DNA from: Perognathus longimembris pacificus
Lineage: Eukaryota > Chordata > Mammalia > Rodentia > Heteromyidae
DNA length: 64,000 nt
Reading direction: 5' to 3'
Assembly: GCF_023159225.1 (NCBI RefSeq)
Contig: NC_063181.1
Span: 22,656,073-22,720,072, forward strand
The position numbers and the translations under genes were made by a program. Below are positions 34,476 to 46,459 of this stretch, in pieces. The first letter of the stretch is position 1. Each line of letters opens with the position of its first letter. The notes under the pieces were generated by a model that was given only the letters and a program-made list of their open reading frames with translations, searched no databases and was not told where the DNA came from.

Positions 34476-35439
34476 ATTGTAAACGTTCCACCTATTTCTA
34501 GCTGATGCTGTGTTTGTGTTCTAGTTTTTGTTGTTTGTGTATGCTGTTATGCTGATGTTTCCAAGAATTGAAGAGACAACATTCATATCCCCTGGCTTTA
34601 AAACAGAAATCTGTAAGCAGATGCCCATATGCTTAGGATATGATTAGTATTGAGCATGGTCCTGGGAAATGATATTATGTTTATAGGACTCACCATCTTT
34701 TTGAAGGAAGAATTTCTGTGGGAAGTGCTGCAGTATCCACTTGGTTGGTGGCATCTTCCTAGGTGAGCAATTATAAAATGTTACTGTCTCCTGGTCACTT
34801 ATTTCTTAAACTTGAACTTTTAAATGCCCAATGTTCTCCAGTGTGAAGGGCAGAACTAAGCTCAGGGTGATAAACTACAGAATGCACCAAGGCTTGGTTT
34901 TTCTTTTTTTTTTTTTTAACTTTTAATACTTTTTTGTCTTTAATTGTACAAAGGAGTTGGCATTCAACAAAATAGTTTATAAATACAATTTTAACAAATC
35001 ACAGTAAGTGGAAAACTGCTATCAAGTTGAAGTTAACCCTCACAATGGAGATAATTATGAAAACAAGAGCTTTAGACAAATTTAGTCTTAACAGTTTGAT
35101 TTAGCAAAGTGTGGTTTACTGACTGGGAAACCCTCAGAATCAGAAGAGTCTCAGGGAGCTCATTTCTACCATACCACAGATGGACAGACAAAGGAAGTCA
35201 GGGACAGAAACAGGTTTATTACGGTTTGGCATCTGTCTCATTTGAACTGTCCGTTAACCAAAACTCAGCTAAGATACACAGAACTTTATATCAGGCCTTA
35301 GGAATTGTGCAGAAGACACAAGTTCAGATAACTGAAGTCCTGGGAGGCAAGATCAAGTGGGCCCTAATGTGGGCTTTGAAAGGGAGGGGACGGGGCTAAT
35401 GACTGATAGAAGATTCAGAAAAGGAGGTGTGCATAATCA
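34476..35439. other. Unassigned sequence, possible old retroelement piece
   Basis: A T-run at about 34905-34918 precedes text that could be a minus-oriented retroelement end. The 96-codon plus frame at 35109-35399 abuts the L1 end at about 35470 and may be part of an element I cannot name. No splice borders support a gene. Confidence 0.35.
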
Positions 35440-35469
35440 GGAAATGTCCACAATGGTTTTTCTTAATGT

Positions 35470-35657
35470 TACTAGAAAGTACACAGGGTAAAGTAGCAGT
35501 ACCAAATGGAAAAGAAAACAAAACAGTGTGGAGGGGAGAGAAGGTGGGATAAAATGAGGGAGGGAGTAATAAGTATGACAAGAAATGTACTCACTACCTT
35601 ATGTATGTAACTGTAACCCCTCTGTGTCACCTTGACAATAAAATTAAATTAAAAAAA
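35470..35657 (+). mobile_element. L1 3' end, 5'-truncated
   Basis: A purine-rich patch (GGAGGGGAGAGAAGG) is followed by AAGAAATGTACTCACTACCT, TGTAACTGTAACCCCTCTGT and CACCTTGACAATAAA, then an A-rich tail. This is the lineage's L1 terminus as seen in three other copies. The left limit is uncertain. Confidence 0.65.
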
Positions 35658-35856
35658 ATGGTCACCAAAAATAAGAATATGGTAACAGAAAATTTTGTTG
35701 TGGGAAGGATTTGGAATGATTGTGTACAAGTATAGTATTTCTATACCAGCAGATGATTTATCAGTTTATTAATATGTTTTGGTGATCTACCTTTTTTCTA
35801 AATGACAACAGTATGATGAGCTGGTCAACTAAAGCAGAGATGTTTTAGGGCATGAC

Positions 35857-35977
35857 CTTTCCTCTTTCCTTCCTTTTCCTCTCTTTTTCTCTCTTTCTTC
35901 CCCCCCCCCCTTCTTTTGTTCCTTCTTCTCCTTTCTTTCCTCTTCCTCTTTTCTTTCCTTATCTTTTTTTTCTTTTA
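35857..35977. repeat. Polypyrimidine tract at a SINE tail
   Basis: C/T-only text including C10, ending directly at the 3' side of a minus-oriented 7SL-type SINE. It probably expanded from that SINE's A-tail. Confidence 0.85.
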
Positions 35978-36070
35978 GATGCTGTCTCCCTTTGTAGCCT
36001 AAACTGGCCCTGAACTCTTTATCCTCCTGCCTCAGCCTCAGATTCCAGGTGTGTAACACAACACATGACA
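35978..36070 (-). mobile_element. 7SL-type SINE monomer (B1-like)
   Basis: ATGCTGTCTCCCTTTGTAGC, CCTGAACTCTTTATCCTCCT and GCCTCAGCCTCAGATTCCAG are the reverse of the B1 order. The 5' end near 36070 is diverged. Confidence 0.65.
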
Positions 36071-36552
36071 AAACTGTCTTTGATCCTGTAAGCTCTGGAT
36101 TTTCAGTTCACCTCTATTATTACCTAAGTGTGTGTTCTAAGGTAATTCTGATTAGGCTTGGTCTCCACCCCTGTGAAATGCCTGCTACCTGGGCTTTCTG
36201 GGAGGATCAAGAAAGATTGTATGTGTGAAAAGAACCTAAGAAATGTTGTTATGCATGTCAGTTTTTCTTTTCTTTTTTCTTTTTTTTTTTTTACATTTCA
36301 GTCATTTTTAAAATAACCAACAAAATGTTGAAAACAAATGCATTATATTTTAAATACAACATACCAATAACCTATTTTCATTAGCTAAGGAAGGAGAAAT
36401 ATCCATTAATTTAAGGATGTTAGATGAAACTTAAACAGCCTGTATTAACAACTGAAAAATAGTGTGAATTCTCAGAATATTGAGGGTGAAGTTAGACTTT
36501 CAGAGATTAGAAGGAACCAGAATTGCCTGTGAAATATTGAAGGTTATCTTAA

Positions 36553-36655
36553 AAAAAATAATTTTATTTATTTTTTATGTTTCTGTGATACCAAGGAATT
36601 GAAGGCCTCAAGCACACTAGGCAAGCACTCTATCACTAAGCCACATTCCTTGCCC
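36553..36655 (-). mobile_element. ID-like SINE with 15-base duplication
   Basis: On the minus strand it starts GGCAAGGAATGTGGCTTAGT (A box) and continues with the B-box region near 36597 (rc of GGAATTGAAGGCCTC), then an A-rich tail. The flanks share TGAAGG(T/C)TATCTTAA at 36538-36552 and 36656-36670 with one mismatch. It has no Geo half, so it is a monomeric ID-type copy or an IDL with the right half absent. Confidence 0.75.
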
Positions 36656-38026
36656 TGAAGGCTATCTTAATCAATGCAAAATGCACCTGGAAGGTGTGGC
36701 ACTGTTTTTAACTGTTTTAATTATTTAAAGCCTTTTGTGCTCTCTTGCTATGAAAGGACTGAGATAGAGTTCCTGGTCTGTATTTCTTGCTTGAGGAAAG
36801 GATCTTGATTATGACTCATTAATATGCAGTTGTAGAACCCAGGGCTAGGGTGGAAATAATTCTTGTGGCCAGCAACTAAAGGGAAATCTTCAGGAATAAT
36901 AAGGTATAGACTAGAGGAGGATAATTTCCTTTTCTTCTTTTCTACTTCAGATAAGTTTAAGGTATTGACAAGGCAGATAATATATGTCCATTTTTAAATC
37001 AGTGTTTTCATTTTTGCCAGGTCCTGAGCTGCATGCACATTTACAGAACTGTCCCAGGTTAGAAAAATGCCAAGGCTGTACCACTTACTTCTGGAAAAAA
37101 AAGAACCAAAGCAGCCAACCTATTTACATTTACATTACATTTGCATTAATACCATGTACATTTATTTTATAATTTCCAAATTTTATTGTTGTAATTAACT
37201 TGCTTGTTGCCATTGTTATCTTTGTTGGGAGATACATAACACACACATAAGGATTTTTCCATGTCTGAATTTAGTAAAATTAAATATAAATGAACATCAA
37301 AAGTACAAATAGTGTTTGCTAGAGTTATAGAAAAAATTCAATGGCCATATGTTTTCATCTTGGTACAAACAGTAATAGTTCTGTCTGTTTTATTGTTCCA
37401 AAATAAATGTGTAACAGATTTTGTAATATACTGACCAGCAATGTGATCCCTAAACTTCAAGAAGTTCAATATTAGAAGAACTTGTTCGAAATAACACTAG
37501 GAGTACTTTAGGTTACACAAACAGAATTTTTTGTACAACAGTTTTTTTATTTTTATTTTAGCAGACTGTACTAGAAAGTTATTACAAGTTCATTCCCAGT
37601 AGATCTCTAGGTTTCTAAGACTGAAATTTCTGGGATAGAAGTTAATCAAATCCTTTTATTGAGTATGCAAATCACTTTACTGGGCCTCTGGGGAGTTATA
37701 GAGGATGTTTCTTTAAAAAGTTTACTATTTGATGTAGAAAGAAGATTTTAAAAAGTCACATAGAAGGGACAAAATTCTAAAAAAAATACATTACATTTAA
37801 GATTGAAGATCTTAATACAATATATTTGATAATGTTGAAAATGTAATTATAATGACAAAGGAAATATGTGGCTAAGTGCTATTTTTTTTGTAGAAAGGGA
37901 GTGGGTTTCCTTCACTTTAACACAAATGTTTAGTGTCTAAAACATTATAAAATGAATTTTAAAGTTTAACCAAATCTTCAAGATAGAAATAGCCTATTTT
38001 CATTATGTACCATATATAACCCAGTA

Positions 38027-38028
<2 letters not shown>

Positions 38029-38069
<41 letters not shown>
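38029..38069. repeat. (GT)n microsatellite
   Basis: About 20 uninterrupted GT units. Confidence 0.95.
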
Positions 38070-38071
<2 letters not shown>

Positions 38072-39599
38072 TGTACATGTGTCTTATTTTAGAGGAGGTG
38101 TAGATTGAACTCATCAAAGACAAAATATGATAGGGTATTGAATAGAGAGAGAAGACTTTTCTTTGACCTAAAAGTTATTTTGTGATAATGAAGAGCGTTT
38201 ATTTTCTTCAGGTTTTTGGATAGAGGACAGAGCCTGTCAAAGGAAACATCCCCACAATATGTTGCTGGGAGTATCTTCAAGGAGTCAAAATCACCTCGCT
38301 TACTTTCTTTTATCTAAGCAATCATCTAAGAAATGTAACCTAGTTCCTCAGTTCCATTAACTTTTGTGCCAGCTTTGACTTCAGATCAGCCACAGAACAA
38401 AGTTGTTAAGCTGAGAGCACCATCTCATAAACAGAGCATTCTTTTCAAGCACTTAGCACTGTTTGAACCAAACCTGTTTTACATATTCTTTACAATGATC
38501 TGTTATTTAGACTATATTGGGAATCCCATTAAAGGTAATGTGAATTACACAGGATCTTTGGCTTTTCTGAATTTAAGGTCAGTATGTTGAGGGAAGAATC
38601 CAAAAGGAAAGAAAGAAAATAAATAAATAAAACAACTTTCATTCTTACCTAGACCACAAAGGCCTTTTTAGCCATTGCTATCTTGTTAGTCTTTTCTGAA
38701 CAGTCTCACCAGACAGAGAGCTCGTCAGTTATAATTCCATCATTATTCTTTCTAACAGTCCTTTAAGCCTCCTGCTCGTCAAAGCTGCACAGAACACTGC
38801 GTGCATTTGCTTCTACCACTCTGAGCAAAGGAGCTGAAACAAAACGATGCCAACTGACTTTAAGGCAATTTCCTTCCCTCTGTGGAAATTTCTGCTTCTC
38901 ATATTGAATCGATTCACTGAGTGAAACTTGACCTCTTGTTACACAGTGCGTATGCTCTGCAGCGTGCTCCACTAATTCAAAATGAAATATCCATTGTATA
39001 TCGAAAGCACAAAAACCTGATGATAGTACGTCTAGCTTATTTTGAAAATGAAAATGCCTTTAAAATTTGCCTTTCTATTAAGAGAGCTACATTTACCCAT
39101 ACATTAGATTTTTCCCCTCTGCTCATTGTAGGATAATTAAAGTAATGGATTCTAGCCTGAACTATAATTGTAAGCATATACTTGAGCTTCCTTTATATGT
39201 ATGGAAGCTGAAATGGGAGAATTATGCAATTAATTAAAAGCAAAGAAAACCTCTTTTTGTTAAATGGTGGTTTTGACCTCAAGTATTAAAATTAAGATTT
39301 CATGTCTTTAATTTCCTGCATGTGTTTATACCATACTTGTATGTGTGTGTGAGTCTGTGTGTGTGTGTTTATTTGTACAGTCAATTGGAGATGAAACATA
39401 CTCATTAACATTTTATCAATATTTATTAGAAATAGAGAAAGTTATTAGGTTTAAGAGTCAAAGAAATAAAAAATTTGAATCAAGTCAATATATAATAACT
39501 TTTTGAAGGATATATATGCATTAAAGTATCCCCTGTATACAATTGGCCTGTTTTAAACAATGTCCTCTAATACTATTGACTAATACTATTGGACTTACA

Positions 39600-39800
39600 T
39601 TGAAGGGAAATGGGTTTATATTTTTAATTCCAATGTATATCTCCAAAATTAAGAAGAGTGAGAGAAGGTGTGGAGAGGGGAGGGATAGGTGAGAATGTTG
39701 AAAGGAGTGACATTGATCAAGATATATTGTGTTTGCTTTGTTATATACCCACTCCTTTGCACAACGATTTAATGATAATAAAAGATTAAAAAAATAGAAA
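39600..39800 (+). mobile_element. Possible non-LTR 3' end
   Basis: A purine-rich patch (GTGTGGAGAGGGGAGGG) followed by AAAGGAGTGACATTGATCAA and ending TAATGATAATAAAAG plus an A-rich tail gives the layout of an L1 3'UTR. It does not share the terminus of the other L1 copies, so it would be another subfamily. Confidence 0.35.
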
Positions 39801-41739
39801 AAGAATGACAGGAGATTTTTGCTTGTATTTAGTAACAGAAGATCACTTAACACACTGACACGTCATATACTTATTCTATATTATTATTGCAAAGTACTAT
39901 TAGGCCATGTTTCTATGCACAGAATGTGCGAATTTTTCTACAAGTACTTCTTGGTTGACATTAATATTTGTCTTACTTTTAAAATTCTGTTTCTATGAGC
40001 TTAGGGATGGGTAAGAAATACATTCATGCATCTCATAAATATTACACATTTTTACATAGAACTTTGTTGAATATTTTGTGTTAGCTATCTCAGTTCTCCA
40101 GATTTTATCAAATCCAGGCAGTTGGTATGAGGGTGGAGGTAGGAGGTATTGGCAGAAATCATGCTGCTTCTTCACATCTTTAATAAATGTAATAAGTTGA
40201 ATTTTATGCCTTGCCTTTATTTTTTAATAAAGATGCAATTGTAGTGTAAAAAGAGCAGTTGTTTGGCTATATTATTTAATTAAACAGACTTTCCTCCCTT
40301 ATTCTTTTAAAAGGAAGAACAGTTATTCAAATCATAAGAGGAAAAATGGAGATTGCAATTAATAGTCTGTAAACTTTGCAGAGTATATATCTAAAGAATA
40401 ATCAGAATTTATAACAAATGTAAATAAAATACCAGAAGAGAAATTTTTTGAAGAAAATCTATATTCCAAATACATTTTGGTTCTTTGTTTTTAATACCAT
40501 TAGCAAATAATTATAAATAAAGGCAAAACTATTTTGGGGAAATCCTGTAGTAGATTTACTACCAACAGATTCCCTCGATTACCAAGTTTGTGAAGGTATT
40601 AATATCTTTAAAAGGTTCTCCTTCAAGTAAGAACACGGATCTCGCTAGAGAACAAGGAGATTGAAATTTTGCAGGAGATGGTAAATATGTGCCAACGATG
40701 CTGAAATGAGGAGTAACACTCTAATGGAAATGTTTTTTTCCTCCTGCCTCCCTTTTATTAATTTATTCTTCGAAGGGTAGAGTTCAGAAATGGGTTCGCT
40801 CAGTTTATGAAAGTATTGCTACGATACCAGGAGCCATAAAAGGAATGAATGCTTTGGTTGAACAGAAATTAATTAGGAAAAAATGAGGAAGGAAAGAGAA
40901 GCTCTTAAGTCATTGGCTTAAAAAAAAAAGTTCCAACAGCTGTAATATGAGAGAACATACTAACACATTTTTTAATATAATTATATGAAAAAGGCATTTT
41001 TATATTTCCCTCTTCTAGCATAAAAGGAGTTTTTTGTCAAGCAGTAACAATTTATTCCTTATGGAAACTGCTGCATTATTGTCTGATGGCCATTTTAGAT
41101 CCATAAAACGAAATGGATTAAAGAAAATTAAACAGTATTTTTAAGTGTCTACGGCTTGTGGCATGTTAACAAAAATCAATGTCAAACAGTACCAAAAAAT
41201 TAAGCCAGGTTTCCAAGAATTTTTGTACTGTAACACTGTACATAAATGTCTAACTCAAAGTTCATTTTAACATACAATTTTGATGGTCTCAAAAACATGT
41301 GGCAAATACACTGAGAGTCAACCAAATGTAAATCCATATCACATATAAAATATTATGTGTAGTATATATTTCATTCTGCTTCATTGTTAAAATGAACTTT
41401 AGAACTTTGACTATCAAAATATGTGAGGATTTTTAATTAAGAAAATTATATTCTAACAGAATTTGTCACTAACTATGTTGACCTGAGATAGGCCAATGCA
41501 ATTCATTGTGCTCCAGTTTTCCTGCTTATTGTCCTGGATATCTTTCATGAGCTTTCAGGATTTCTTAGACTCTTCATACTATCGAAGCCAACTTCTGATA
41601 GTAATTATACCCCTAGAAATGGTTCTATGTCTCCCAGGAACCCTAATTACCTAGTAAGAAGGTAGCCTGTCTTCCAGCGGCATCTAAACTTAATCATGGT
41701 AAATCCCACATGTTGCACAAAGTGGCTCAGAGTAGATAT

Positions 41740-42056
41740 TTAGAAGTGGTTGTACCCACACTATCACTGTATCTTATCTGAGTACACTGGAAACTGTATA
41801 TACTGGTATTAGAACTAGGGAAGTGAAAAGGAATATCAAAATCGAGAGACAAAGGATAAAAAGAAAAATGACTATAAAAGCAATACTTGCAAAACCATTT
41901 GGTGTAAACCAACTTAACAACTCATTGGGGGAAGGGGGGAGGTAACAAACAGTACAAGAAATGTACCCAAGGCCTAATGTATGAAACTGTAACCTCTCTG
42001 TACATCACTTTGACAATATATAAGCAAAAAAAAAAAAAAAGAAAGAAAAGAAAAGA
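41740..42056 (+). mobile_element. L1 3' end, 5'-truncated
   Basis: AACTAGGGAAGTGAAAAGGA, then a G-rich patch (TTGGGGGAAGGGGGGAGG), ACAGTACAAGAAATGTACCC, TGTAACCTCTCTGTACATCA and CTTTGACAATATA with an A15 tail. The same terminal block occurs at 44255 and, reversed, at 13806 and 15900. No ORF2 sequence is included. Confidence 0.7.
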
Positions 42057-42841
42057 AATCACCGCAAAAAAAAAAGAAGTGAGTTGAATATGACTTGATG
42101 AGCTATTTTTTTGTTAAGAGTTAAATACAAAGCTAAACATATTTAATTTAATGATGGAGTGAATGAAAGTAATACGTACACAAACACCTCACAATCTTAG
42201 AAAAATAGAATAGTGCATTTGATACATTTCTGTCATGCCTATTTTATGTTCACCAAAGTTTGTTGTGAGATGTCTATGTTACTCCTCTTGTTTTTCTCTT
42301 GACTGAGTGGAACAGGTGACTTTGGTGTGCCATTTTTGGTGGCTTTCCATCTTAGGCTGGATGACTGTACAACCCTAGCTTGGTGAGACTTATTTTCCTG
42401 GGTTAAATGGGTATTGTTCTAGTGTTACCAGAACATCAGCTTTATACTTCCATGTCCTACATACAAAGAAAGTATTCTATGAAGCACAGATTTCCATAAT
42501 GACTGGGAGATTTCAACTATGTGTAGTACACATCAAAAATGGTAGTACAAGCAGAAATGCCCAAAGGGTATATAATTTTAGATGTATGTAGAGGTGAAAG
42601 TCAAGATGAGGAGAAAGACTCATTGTGAAACCAGATAAGAAGACTATGCAGCATGTGGCATTGAAAGGAGAAGAAAGGTTGTGTGTGGCACAAAGTTCTA
42701 GGCTTTTCTAGGCATATGTCTGAGTGAGCAAGGTTTCAATTCACCCCCATCCATCTCAGACGTTGGTGGTCTGGAAGACTTCCAAAAGAGTGTGGACTAC
42801 AGTGTTTGAAGAAGCATAATTAGTCATGCTCATAAATCAGC

Positions 42842-42842
<1 letters not shown>
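42057..42842. other. Unique sequence
   Basis: No repeat or gene recognised. Confidence 0.5.

Positions 42843-42890
<48 letters not shown>
42843..42890. repeat. (GT)n microsatellite
   Basis: About 23 GT units, the longest in the window. Confidence 0.95.
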
Positions 42891-44029
42891 CTGAGTCTTC
42901 AAAAGGATGTTTATAGAAGCTACCAGTTTCTGGCCCATACATGTGACCTTCCTGAGATCTGATTGGTATTGAGACCTCTCTATCCAGAATTATCTTACCA
43001 ACTTAGTATTAAATTTATTAGTGAATAAATAAGACATCTGCATCTCTACAAGTAGGGTTTTTGTGTTCTGTTCAGGGTAATTTTGTTTTTATATTTTTAG
43101 TAGGACTTTAATTTTTTCAGAAACTATCCCGTTGGGTTTTTTTTTTTTCAGAAAGAAAGAGCTTAAAATGACTAATCAGATGGGAAAATGAAAAATGATG
43201 TATTTTGAGGTTTTTTTCTTTCTATTTTTTTCATTGATTTACATACATTTATTAATTTGAGTTACATATCAAATTTAAAGAAGAAAAATTATTTTCCCAT
43301 TTTGGTCCTTATTTTTTGCCTTCACGTATTATATATAGGAAGGTCTAGAAAGGACTCAACAAACATGTCCTAAATTAATTTGCTCTGATGAAATGGTCTT
43401 TTGGAAGGATTTCTGCTATACCTCTGAGCATAGAAGTAACTTAGTAACTATTAAAAAAAAGTCAAAACTCAGCACACATGAGGCAAATATGTATGTACTG
43501 TTCTTTATGCACACCTCACTTCTGAAACCTTGCACAGGTAGAATTTCTGGTTCCTAATTCTGTGGGGTGATAATTGGGCCTCCTCTAAGTGCTTCACCAT
43601 AGCCCAATCCTGAAAGCTGTGAGGGCCCCTGAAGCCAACAATCCCTGTTAGACCCATGCTCTGACGACAATTAGAAGCCCAGTGGATACTGAAGAACTGA
43701 ATTTGCCTGGAAGTGGCGGGGGGGGCGTCAAAGTTAAGTGTTTAAATGATTTTGTTTCCAAGATCTAACATTGTCTGTCCCTCATGTGCTATGTATCACT
43801 CAATAAAAACTTTCAGTGAAAACAGTTAATGGTGAGTTATCACTGGTGATTTAACCCTGCCATACATTTTGCCCATATAAAAATATATTGAGAATGGGGG
43901 GGGCTTATTTAGGGATACCAAGTTTTTAATGTTAGATTGAAAATGAATTTAATATCTCTTACAATAAATTATACTTTGATATGTCTACAATAGTCCTAGC
44001 AGATAACAACAGCTCAATAGCTCTGTACA
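42891..44029. other. Unique sequence; possible old LTR part
   Basis: At about 43560-43830 the text is less AT-rich, contains a G8 run, and ends with CACTCAATAAAAACTTTCAG, which has the shape of an LTR polyadenylation region. No primer-binding site, second LTR or family match was seen, so this is a guess. Confidence 0.3.
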
Positions 44030-44310
44030 TATGATGCTAAGTGAAAAGATCTTCAAAATATGGAGACAAGTGGTTTATCATTGCTATTATTATTTTTAAT
44101 GTACTATGTGAACCAATGTAGTAGCAATACTTATAAGACAATATGTTATAAACTATCTATACAACATGAGGGGCGGGGGGGGGGGAAATTGGGGAAGAGG
44201 GAACATAGGAGAAAAAGGAGGGATGAGGTAGCAAGTTTGTACTCCTTACAATGTAACTGTAACCCCCCTCCGTATATTTCCTTGACAATAAAAATAAAAA
44301 TAAATTACAG
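44030..44310 (+). mobile_element. L1 3' end, 5'-truncated
   Basis: Starts near the ORF2 end text GATGCTAAGTGAAAAGATC. It continues through CAAGTGGTTTATCATTGC, a G-run (about 44171-44187) and TGTAACTGTAACCCCCCTCC to CTTGACAATAAAAATAAA. The 98-codon open frame at 44060-44356 falls in this 3'UTR and is not a gene. Confidence 0.7.
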
Positions 44311-44328
44311 TAAAAAATTACAGTTTAG

Positions 44329-44550
44329 ACTGGACACCAGTGGCTCATGCCTATAATCTAAGCTACTCAGGACGCTGAGATCTGAGGATTTGGGTGTGAA
44401 GACAGACCATGTAGGAAAGTCTTTGAGACTCTTACTGCTGAATAAATTACCAAAATAAAAGGGCAGAACTGGATAAATGACTCAAGAGGTAAACCACCAG
44501 CCTAGAGCAAAAAAGCTAAGGGACAACACCCAAGTCTTGCTACCAGCACC
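44329..44550 (+). mobile_element. 7SL-Geo composite SINE, diverged
   Basis: GACACCAGTGGCTCATGCCT and AGCTACTCAGGACGCTGAGA mark the 7SL part. CAGAACTGGATAAATGACTC and GAGCAAAAAAGCTAAGGGAC mark the Geo half. Its 3' end leads into the (CA)n at 44551. Confidence 0.75.
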
Positions 44551-44556
44551 AACACA

Positions 44557-44595
<39 letters not shown>
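44551..44595. repeat. (CA)n microsatellite at a SINE tail
   Basis: CACACACACATACACACAC and on, directly after the SINE end. Confidence 0.95.
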
Positions 44596-44596
<1 letters not shown>

Positions 44597-44655
44597 GAGT
44601 TTGTTTCATTTTTCCTGACATTGGCCTCAGTTTAAAGGAAATATAACATTACTTA

Positions 44656-44720
44656 CCTATTTATTAAATTGATTTTGTGTTGGGCCCTATTCTAAACCTC
44701 ACAGATGTCATACATAACCA
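44656..44720. mobile_element. Possible MIR/L2-type relic
   Basis: TGTTGGGCCCTATTCTAAAC followed by TCACAGATGTCATACATAAC recalls 'tgccaggcactgttctaagc...cttacatgtatta'. Too diverged to be firm. Confidence 0.3.
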
Positions 44721-45012
44721 TCTCCACCATGTCATTCAAGTCAAGTTGCTCTTATTCAGAACATTAGCAGAAGGATTTTAGAAATGTGCACTGCTTTTAA
44801 GTATTTTATGAAGTTTTTCATTTTGTGATTAGAGTGTTATTGAACATGGATGATAAGATCTCAGCTTTGCTGAAATTTCATTTGTATAATAAGAACTTGC
44901 AATTTGGGATGTTTGCATAAAGATTGGGTCTAAACATTTCAAGGTCACATTCAAACCTTTTTGAATGTGAATCCATCTTTACTTCTTGTCTACTACCAGC
45001 TCATCCCTAGAA

Positions 45013-45219
45013 CTACTCCCAGATTCTCCCTGATCCCTGGAAATTATGAAGTTCATATTTCCTTATGTTTTCCTCAAATTCTTTCCTCTGCTTTAGATAA
45101 GATTCTTTTGGGCCAGTCAAGCACACATCCTTGATCCAAGACAGTCTTATAGTGTCATCATGTATCATCTCTCCCACAGGAAACTCCTTCCCTTTATTGA
45201 TAAACACACATGATACAAC
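45013..45219 (-). other. Coding-like open segment, unidentified
   Basis: A minus-strand frame of 65-plus codons contains EMIHDDTIRLSWIKDVC and ESYLKQRKEFEENIRKYEL: charged, balanced and without low complexity, which is unusual for AT-rich noise. No convincing acceptor precedes it. The only phase-compatible AG relative to the 47125 exon is in CACTATAAG|A with a poor pyrimidine tract. No donor follows; the frame ends at a stop at 45013-45015. It could be a decayed terminal exon, a processed pseudogene piece, part of an old repeat, or chance. Confidence 0.2.
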
Positions 45220-45950
45220 TCAGTGGCTAAAGTTAGTGAAATTCAGTTTATCTGAAATCATCTTTTAGGATGATTAGAATCTACATTTTAAGAGAAGTGC
45301 CTACTTGTTTACCTTATGCCATATTTATCAACAAATGCTTCACAGTTTCTGTCAAAATCAACAAGAATTCCCAGCCCCATATGCTGAATTTCATCCTTGA
45401 TACTCTTACCCTGTGCCAGAGACTCTATTATAAGCCACAGAAACAAAGTTCTGCTTATGTTGGGATTTTACTTCAATATAGCAGCTGGAATAATTGTGTT
45501 GTCTTCAACTAAGTCAACATGGCACTTTAACACTAGAAACTGTGTCTTATCTGTGTTTGTGTCTCTGATTGGCTGTGGATTTGTTTGATTGTAGGAACCT
45601 TTACTTGATTCTGTTTATTGTGTAGTTATTGCTTTAGAACAGAATTTTGCTAACATGTCAAATTAGATCCAACAAATGTTTTTGCATTGTTGTCATATTA
45701 AGGATGAATGATACTCATAATTTTAAATAGATGAAAAATTATTAGAATAATACTTTATGACATGAGAAAAGTATGTAAAATTCAAGTTTGTGCCTGTAAA
45801 TAGTATTATTAGAATACTACTCCATACAGTTGTTTACATACTGCCTTATGATTGTTTATCTGTTTATTAGAATTGAATAAATATGACAGAGCTAATGTGG
45901 CCTACAAAGCATAATTATTGTGTGCATCATTACATCAAAGGTTTTTTGTT

Positions 45951-46168
45951 GTGGGGCTTGAACTCTGGGCCTGGGTGCTGTCCCTAAGCTTATTCGCTCA
46001 AGACTAGCGCTCTACCACTTGAGCCACAATGCCACTTCTGGTTTTCTGGTGCTTAATTGGAGGTAAGAGTCTCACGGATTTTCTGGTCTGGGCTGGCTTT
46101 GAACCATGATCCTCAGATCTCAGCCTCCAGAGTAGTAAGGATTACAAGTGTGATCCACCAGCACCAGA
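45951..46168 (-). mobile_element. 7SL-Geo composite SINE with 16-base duplication
   Basis: Minus-strand 7SL part (rc of AAGTGTGATCCACCAGCACC, with rc of TCTCAGCCTCCAGAGTAGTA) and a Geo half (rc of CTCTACCACTTGAGCCACAA). TCAA(A/G)GGTTTTTTGTT flanks it at 45935-45950 and 46169-46184 with one mismatch. Confidence 0.9.
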
Positions 46169-46200
46169 TCAAGGGTTTTTTGTTTTTTGTTTTTGTTTTT

Positions 46201-46412
46201 TTTTTTTTTTTTTTTTTTTTGGCCAGTCCTGGGCCTTGGACTCAGGGCCTGAGCACTGTCCCTGGCTTCTTCCCGCTCAAGGCTAGCACTCTGCCACTTG
46301 AGCCACAGCGCCGCTTCTGGCCGTTTTCTGTATATGTGGTGCTGGGGAATCGAACCTAGGGCCTCGTGTATCCGAGGCAGGCACTCTTGCCACTAGGCTA
46401 TATCCCCAGCCC
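46201..46412 (-). mobile_element. Young IDL-Geo SINE inserted beside another SINE
   Basis: On the minus strand it begins GGGCTGGGGATATAGCCTAG and retains several CpGs (CCTCGGATACACGAGG, CGGCGCTGTGGC), indicating recent origin. The tail is a T-run at 46198-46220. A perfect 14-base duplication TTGTTTTTGTTTTT lies at 46187-46200 and 46413-46426. The target is the T-rich text next to the duplication of the 45951 SINE. Confidence 0.9.
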
Positions 46413-46459
46413 TTGTTTTTGTTTTTTAAGTTTTAGAATATCTAAAAAAAATATTTTAT

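Larger units (their letters stand above)
36671..41739. other. Long repeat-poor unique stretch
   Basis: Contains a (GT)n array (38029-38069), a smaller TG run (39340-39368) and one possible non-LTR 3' end (39600-39800). The rest is AT-rich unique DNA. The parts at 38700-38990 and 40560-41160 are less simple in composition and could be conserved noncoding DNA, but that cannot be tested here. Confidence 0.45.

Noticed and set aside
38648..38780. Minus-strand donor-like TCTAG|GTAAGAATG
   Set aside because: All frames from any plausible acceptor contain stops, including TAG at the border itself.
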